This document shows positions 14,216 through 17,317 of a stretch of 17,317 nucleotides of DNA, piece by piece (position 1 is the stretch's first letter; each line of letters starts with the position of its first letter). Origin of the DNA: Saprospiraceae bacterium (GTDB taxonomy: Bacteria > Bacteroidota > Bacteroidia > Chitinophagales > Saprospiraceae); the NCBI GenBank assembly GCA_013002625.1, contig JABDJE010000240.1, positions 1 through 17,317 on the forward strand, written 5' to 3'. The notes below the pieces were generated by a model. That model was not told the DNA's origin. It made no database searches and was given only the letters and a program-made list of their open reading frames with translations. A program made the position numbers and the translations under genes.

Positions 14216-16030
14216 ATGAAAAGCTTCGTTTCATTTATTTATTTGTTATTAATCTCATCCAATCTTTTTGGTCAGTTTTCTTCGGAAATATCTGTCTTTC
14301 AAGGCAATAGTACATGTGGATGTGATATCTATTTATATACCATCGTAAGTCCAGCTCCCCTTACTTATACAACACCTGGTCCTCATACTACGACTGGAGG
14401 AGAAAATGTAATTGGAGACCTTGATGAATTTGTTGATGAAAATTGCGAGCGATCTGTTTATGTCAAGGTAAGAGAATATGATTCTGGACAAATTAAATAT
14501 TACTATGACGAGATGGTCAATGATGTCAATATGTTGCTTAGTCGATACAGATATTATTCTACTATATGTTTTGAAGGTGTATTTGAATTTCGACATATTC
14601 CAGTTAGATATGCCCAAAATATAAAGCTCCTTGGATATACTAGATTCAATTATGTCGGGGATGGATCACGATCAGGGATATCTTTTTATGGTAATGCTTC
14701 AAGTATTGAAGGGGGAGAGATTACAACCTCTGTTGAAATGAATGAAGGATTAATAAATATTCATTCTGAAGGAAGTACCTTATCAAATCGATTTTCAAAT
14801 CAAATTAAAAACACGCAGCTTGTTCAGACTGGAAATCACATTCTTCCTTCTGGACAAGGTTCTAAACAAGACAGAGCTATCGTCATGACAAATACCTTTG
14901 AATCATTGTCCACACACAGAGATAATGGATCAAATTATTTTACCAATATTGCTAATGTTGATATTGTTGGATTCGGAGTAGGTATGCACCTAAGAGGATG
15001 GAGCAATGCAGCTTTAATTCGAAATATTTCATTCTCTGATATAAGTGGCTATGGGTTATGGATAAGTGGATGTGTTGATAATTCCTATACCAATCTCATT
15101 TTTAATAATAGCAGCAGTGCTTCGGCAATCAGACTCGATAATTATGTGGATGAGAGGTATCAGAACTATATGATTGGGGGGCAATCTATCAACCTGTCAG
15201 ACCCTAATCTTAGAGCTAAAATATTGACTCAACACCAATTGAGTGGTTTATTAAGTAGTGCTAATTCCCAAACAGAATTTAATAATAATTTAATTGCACT
15301 CAGAAATCAAAATTTAGACGCGCCCAGTTATTTTGCATTGTTGGAAGCTTGCGGACTACCAGGTTCATTTAATGAAGAAGTGGGAGAAAGTCCTTTTATG
15401 AATGTTGAAAGCGAAGATGATAATGGAAACCTTATTGTTACTAAGTTTGGATTATTCGGGTATGCTGATGATGAGTTGCCAGGACAAAATGGTTTTGATT
15501 ATTATGCCAATTATAGACCTGACAATTTGGATGCTACATTGGTCAACAATGACCCATTAAGTTCTGTCATTAATTTCTATAATTTAGAATATCATCATCC
15601 TAATGACGATCCGGCTGTCGCTCCTAAGGTATTTGAAGATCCATATTTTTTGGAAGAGCCAACGTGCCTGGAATCTTCCGGCCTGACAAGTTTTTTCAGA
15701 AGACCTGCATTTAATGCTTTTGCAGGAGTAAACTTGTATGATGATAATGGACAAATTCAAGTAGCAAATGCTGTTGAGATCCATGGAAGAGAAGATGGAG
15801 GAGTTCATTGTCAAAAAGAAACCGAAGACCCCAGTTCGAACTGCAATTCATGCTATTATGATATAAATGGGAGCAATAGATTTGTAGGTGGATTAATGAA
15901 TTCTATTCATTTATGTAACGTTCCTGCAAATGTCCTTCCTGGTGATCTTATTAATGATGTGCTAAACTGTGGATTGATTAATAATGCTTCATCTAACCCT
16001 AAACCTTCCTTAACAGTAACTATACATTAA
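14216..16030 (+). CDS. Secreted protein with predicted right-handed beta-helix
   Basis: A 604-residue protein with a signal peptide (1-20, ending NLFGQ). The middle part (about 140-330) has short repeated strands rich in Asn, Ile, Val, Gly and Ser, for example IANVDIVGFGVGMHLRGW, IRNISFSDISGYGLWISG and CVDNSYTNLIFNNSSS, the style of pectate-lyase-like right-handed beta-helix (parallel beta-helix) proteins. The C-terminal 230 residues are acidic and Cys-containing. About 12 cysteines occur in all, including CGC at 34-36 and CNSC late in the chain, which fits an exported, possibly disulfide-bonded protein. No T9SS sorting domain is visible at the C-terminus, so its route past the periplasm is unknown. 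No catalytic site is recognised. It lies 11 bp ahead of a second beta-helix gene. Confidence 0.72.
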   Translation: MKSFVSFIYLLLISSNLFGQFSSEISVFQGNSTCGCDIYLYTIVSPAPLTYTTPGPHTTTGGENVIGDLDEFVDENCERSVYVKVREYDSGQIKYYYDEMVNDVNMLLSRYRYYSTICFEGVFEFRHIPVRYAQNIKLLGYTRFNYVGDGSRSGISFYGNASSIEGGEITTSVEMNEGLINIHSEGSTLSNRFSNQIKNTQLVQTGNHILPSGQGSKQDRAIVMTNTFESLSTHRDNGSNYFTNIANVDIVGFGVGMHLRGWSNAALIRNISFSDISGYGLWISGCVDNSYTNLIFNNSSSASAIRLDNYVDERYQNYMIGGQSINLSDPNLRAKILTQHQLSGLLSSANSQTEFNNNLIALRNQNLDAPSYFALLEACGLPGSFNEEVGESPFMNVESEDDNGNLIVTKFGLFGYADDELPGQNGFDYYANYRPDNLDATLVNNDPLSSVINFYNLEYHHPNDDPAVAPKVFEDPYFLEEPTCLESSGLTSFFRRPAFNAFAGVNLYDDNGQIQVANAVEIHGREDGGVHCQKETEDPSSNCNSCYYDINGSNRFVGGLMNSIHLCNVPANVLPGDLINDVLNCGLINNASSNPKPSLTVTIH

Positions 16031-16041
16031 ATTGAATTAAC

Positions 16042-16998
16042 ATGAAAAGATTAATAATTGTACTATCTATAATAATTGCAATAGTCCCTTATGTAGCATC
16101 CCAAATAGAGGTATTTCCAAATGAAAATATTTGTGACAAAATAAAAGATGCATTCGAAAATGAAGATGTTGTTTGCTTAATGCGCGCGAATCCATTAAAT
16201 AACTGGTATTTATTAAGATTGCATAATTGTGATGATGTGGTAATTGGTCAAGATCAGGAATTGATTTTACCAAGTTTGGTACAAATTCAATTATCCGGCA
16301 ATTCAGATTTTACGTTAACAGGTAATGGTAAAATTACAGGTGAGCATTTTCAGACGACCCAAATTGTCATCAAGGATGATAAGCATGATAATGCAGTGAT
16401 AAATATGGAATTATGTAATGGTTGTAGAGTATCTGATTTAACAATAAGGGGAGATAGCCTAGGTGTAGGTTCAACTGGAATTGATATTGGTGATAACAGT
16501 AATAACAATGAAATGGATGCAGTTAAAATGCAAAATATTAAGAATGGAATGACAGTAAGTGGAGATAATAACTTGTTCACTGATTTGCAATTCTTTGCGG
16601 TAGCAATTGATAAAAATAATTGTGATGCCTCAATCAATGATGACTCAGCAATCAGATTAGAATCATCAAATAGCAATTCATTTACAAATGTTTTGCATAC
16701 CAGGTCACATGGAGCAATATCTTTCTTATTGCAAGGAGAATGTGATGATAACACAATAATTGGGTTGTCTGTAGAGCAAGAAGAGTCTCATTGCGCTGGT
16801 GGTGCTAAAGATCCGGCAGTTTTTATTGATGATTCAATGTGTAGCGGAAATGTTTTTCTGACCAATTATAATGGAGCACGAACAGAGGTGGACAACAATA
16901 TAAAATCCACAATTTGTCAGAACAACACTATTTTGGATCAGTCTTCAGAGTTTGCCAATTGTGAAGGGGCAAGCTTAGTTGAATGTCCTGAGAATTAG
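16042..16998 (+). CDS. Secreted Cys-rich beta-helix protein
   Basis: A 318-residue protein with a signal peptide (1-20, ending YVAS before Gln21). The mature part is dominated by short strand-turn units of the parallel beta-helix type: CDDVVIGQDQELILP, FTLTGNGKITG, CNGCRVSDLTIRGDS, TGIDIGDNSNNNEMDAV, NGMTVSGDNNLFTDLQF and SSNSNSFTNVLHTRSHGAISF. Asn/Asp at turns is typical. There are 12 cysteines, an even number, and many Asn and Asp residues. No T9SS sorting domain and no lipobox are seen. It follows the larger beta-helix gene by 11 bp in the same direction, so they probably form one transcript and may work together. Similar folds occur in polysaccharide lyases, adhesins and phage tailspikes; the sequence does not say which applies. 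No clear terminator follows. Confidence 0.75.
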   Translation: MKRLIIVLSIIIAIVPYVASQIEVFPNENICDKIKDAFENEDVVCLMRANPLNNWYLLRLHNCDDVVIGQDQELILPSLVQIQLSGNSDFTLTGNGKITGEHFQTTQIVIKDDKHDNAVINMELCNGCRVSDLTIRGDSLGVGSTGIDIGDNSNNNEMDAVKMQNIKNGMTVSGDNNLFTDLQFFAVAIDKNNCDASINDDSAIRLESSNSNSFTNVLHTRSHGAISFLLQGECDDNTIIGLSVEQEESHCAGGAKDPAVFIDDSMCSGNVFLTNYNGARTEVDNNIKSTICQNNTILDQSSEFANCEGASLVECPEN

Positions 16999-17041
16999 GA
17001 GTTGCCAGAATCAATATTTTATAAAAAAGAGTTCGAGCTTA

Positions 17042-17086
17042 TTACTTATCTTCTATATTGATCATTGCAGGATCCTGCTCTGGATA
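17042..17086 (-). repeat. Right copy of the 45-bp gene-end repeat
   Basis: The 3' end of the intact MCE-type gene, including its TAA stop. It is repeated in direct orientation at 12026-12070 (39 of 45 identical, no gaps). The best-matching core is 17043-17077 against 12027-12061 with 33 of 35 identical, including the shared BamHI-like GGATCC. Confidence 0.85.
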
Positions 17087-17317
17087 TATGTATTCAGGAG
17101 ATTTCTTTCCGAATAATCTGAAATATCTCCTCGGATTCAATCGCATATCCTGAAGTAGTAAATTCAGATTTGCGGTCGTCTCTTCGATATTGTTATACAA
17201 GCCCTTCTCGTTTAATAGCTCTCCCAAATTACTCTCCTCACTGCTCTCTTTTTTCAACAAGTCTGTTAATTCCTTCAGAGTGATATTGGCTTCAGTCATG
17301 GTTGTTTCTAATCCAGC
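17042..17317 (-). CDS. MCE/MlaD family protein, C-terminal part
   Basis: The frame stays open to the right edge, so only the last 91 residues are present; an internal ATG at 17299 is not the start. The visible part is a helical tail (AGLETTMTEANITLKELTDLL, then LGELLNEKGLYNNIEETTANLNLLLQDM) followed by RLNPRRYFRLFGKK and a short acidic end (DPAMINIEDK). In Bacteroidota this 'LNPRRY...FGKK' ending after helical repeats is typical of MlaD/MCE proteins, the substrate-binding subunits that carry phospholipids between the membranes for an ABC transporter. The MCE domain itself lies outside the window. In the putative ancestral order this gene would converge directly on rpsT. Confidence 0.75.
   Translation of the reverse strand, partial: AGLETTMTEANITLKELTDLLKKESSEESNLGELLNEKGLYNNIEETTANLNLLLQDMRLNPRRYFRLFGKKSPEYIYPEQDPAMINIEDK

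Larger units (their letters stand above)
12071..17041. other. Putative ~5-kb inserted cassette of secreted-protein genes
   Basis: The block lies between a relic and the intact copy of the same MCE gene end. It contains four genes, all for proteins with signal peptides: one on the minus strand and three on the plus strand. Spot counts of single 60-base rows gave about 30-38% G+C inside and about 42-55% in rows of the left core genes, so it looks AT-richer. No recombinase, transposase or tRNA was found inside, and no terminal inverted repeats were noticed. Confidence 0.6.

Noticed and set aside
16350..16754. Antisense frame within the smaller beta-helix gene
   Set aside because: The plus-strand frame has a signal peptide and repeat pattern; the antisense product is a Leu/Ser-rich mirror.
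12071..17041. Insertion sequence, integrase or transposase inside the cassette
   Set aside because: All four frames of coding size are secreted proteins; no recombinase motif and no terminal inverted repeats were seen.
1..17317. CRISPR arrays, tRNA or rRNA genes
   Set aside because: No regularly spaced short repeats and no recognisable tRNA or rRNA sequence were found on either strand.

Overview
The window looks like a chromosomal segment of a Bacteroidota bacterium, perhaps near the Saprospiria or Chitinophagales. Evidence: two secreted proteins end in type IX secretion (T9SS) type A sorting domains; rpsT has a TAnnTTTG-type -7 element (11667-11674); purine-rich Shine-Dalgarno sites are generally absent before starts; and an ExbB-ExbD-ExbD-TonB cluster of Bacteroidota style is present. 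The genus cannot be read from the sequence.

Left part (1-11515), mostly core genes. 1-2001 (+) is an energy-transduction operon: the C-terminal part of an ExbB/TolQ proton channel, two ExbD paralogs joined by a TAATG stop/start overlap, and a TonB-like transducer. It would couple proton motive force to outer-membrane transport. A convergent periplasmic thioredoxin-like gene (2058-2597, -) follows, with a terminator between. Next come tag (DNA-3-methyladenine glycosylase I, +), preceded by a perfect 14-bp palindrome, and a PhoX/DUF839-type protein (+) with a Tat/lipoprotein-like signal. On the minus strand, a large multipass membrane protein of the TMTC/DUF1736 type with TPR-like C-terminus overlaps dprA by 4 bp. 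A small predicted outer-membrane protein (+) is divergent from it, and sucA (2-oxoglutarate dehydrogenase E1, -) is convergent with that.

Middle: rpsT (ribosomal protein S20, +) with its own promoter and a strong intrinsic terminator (11993-12021).

Right part (12026-17317): immediately after the rpsT terminator lies a 45-bp relic of the 3' end of an MCE/MlaD-type gene. The intact version of that same 3' end occurs 5016 bp further on, as the end of the partial MCE gene at the right edge. Between the copies is a roughly 5-kb, visibly AT-richer block of four genes for secreted proteins: a minus-strand T9SS cargo with regular ~31-residue YD/RHS-like repeats, and a divergent three-gene plus-strand run (a small T9SS cargo and two predicted right-handed beta-helix proteins). 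The simplest reading is an ancestral rpsT / MCE convergent pair into which this surface-protein cassette was inserted, leaving a gene-end duplication. No integrase, transposase, CRISPR array, tRNA or other RNA gene was seen. No gene-free stretch exceeds 300 bases.
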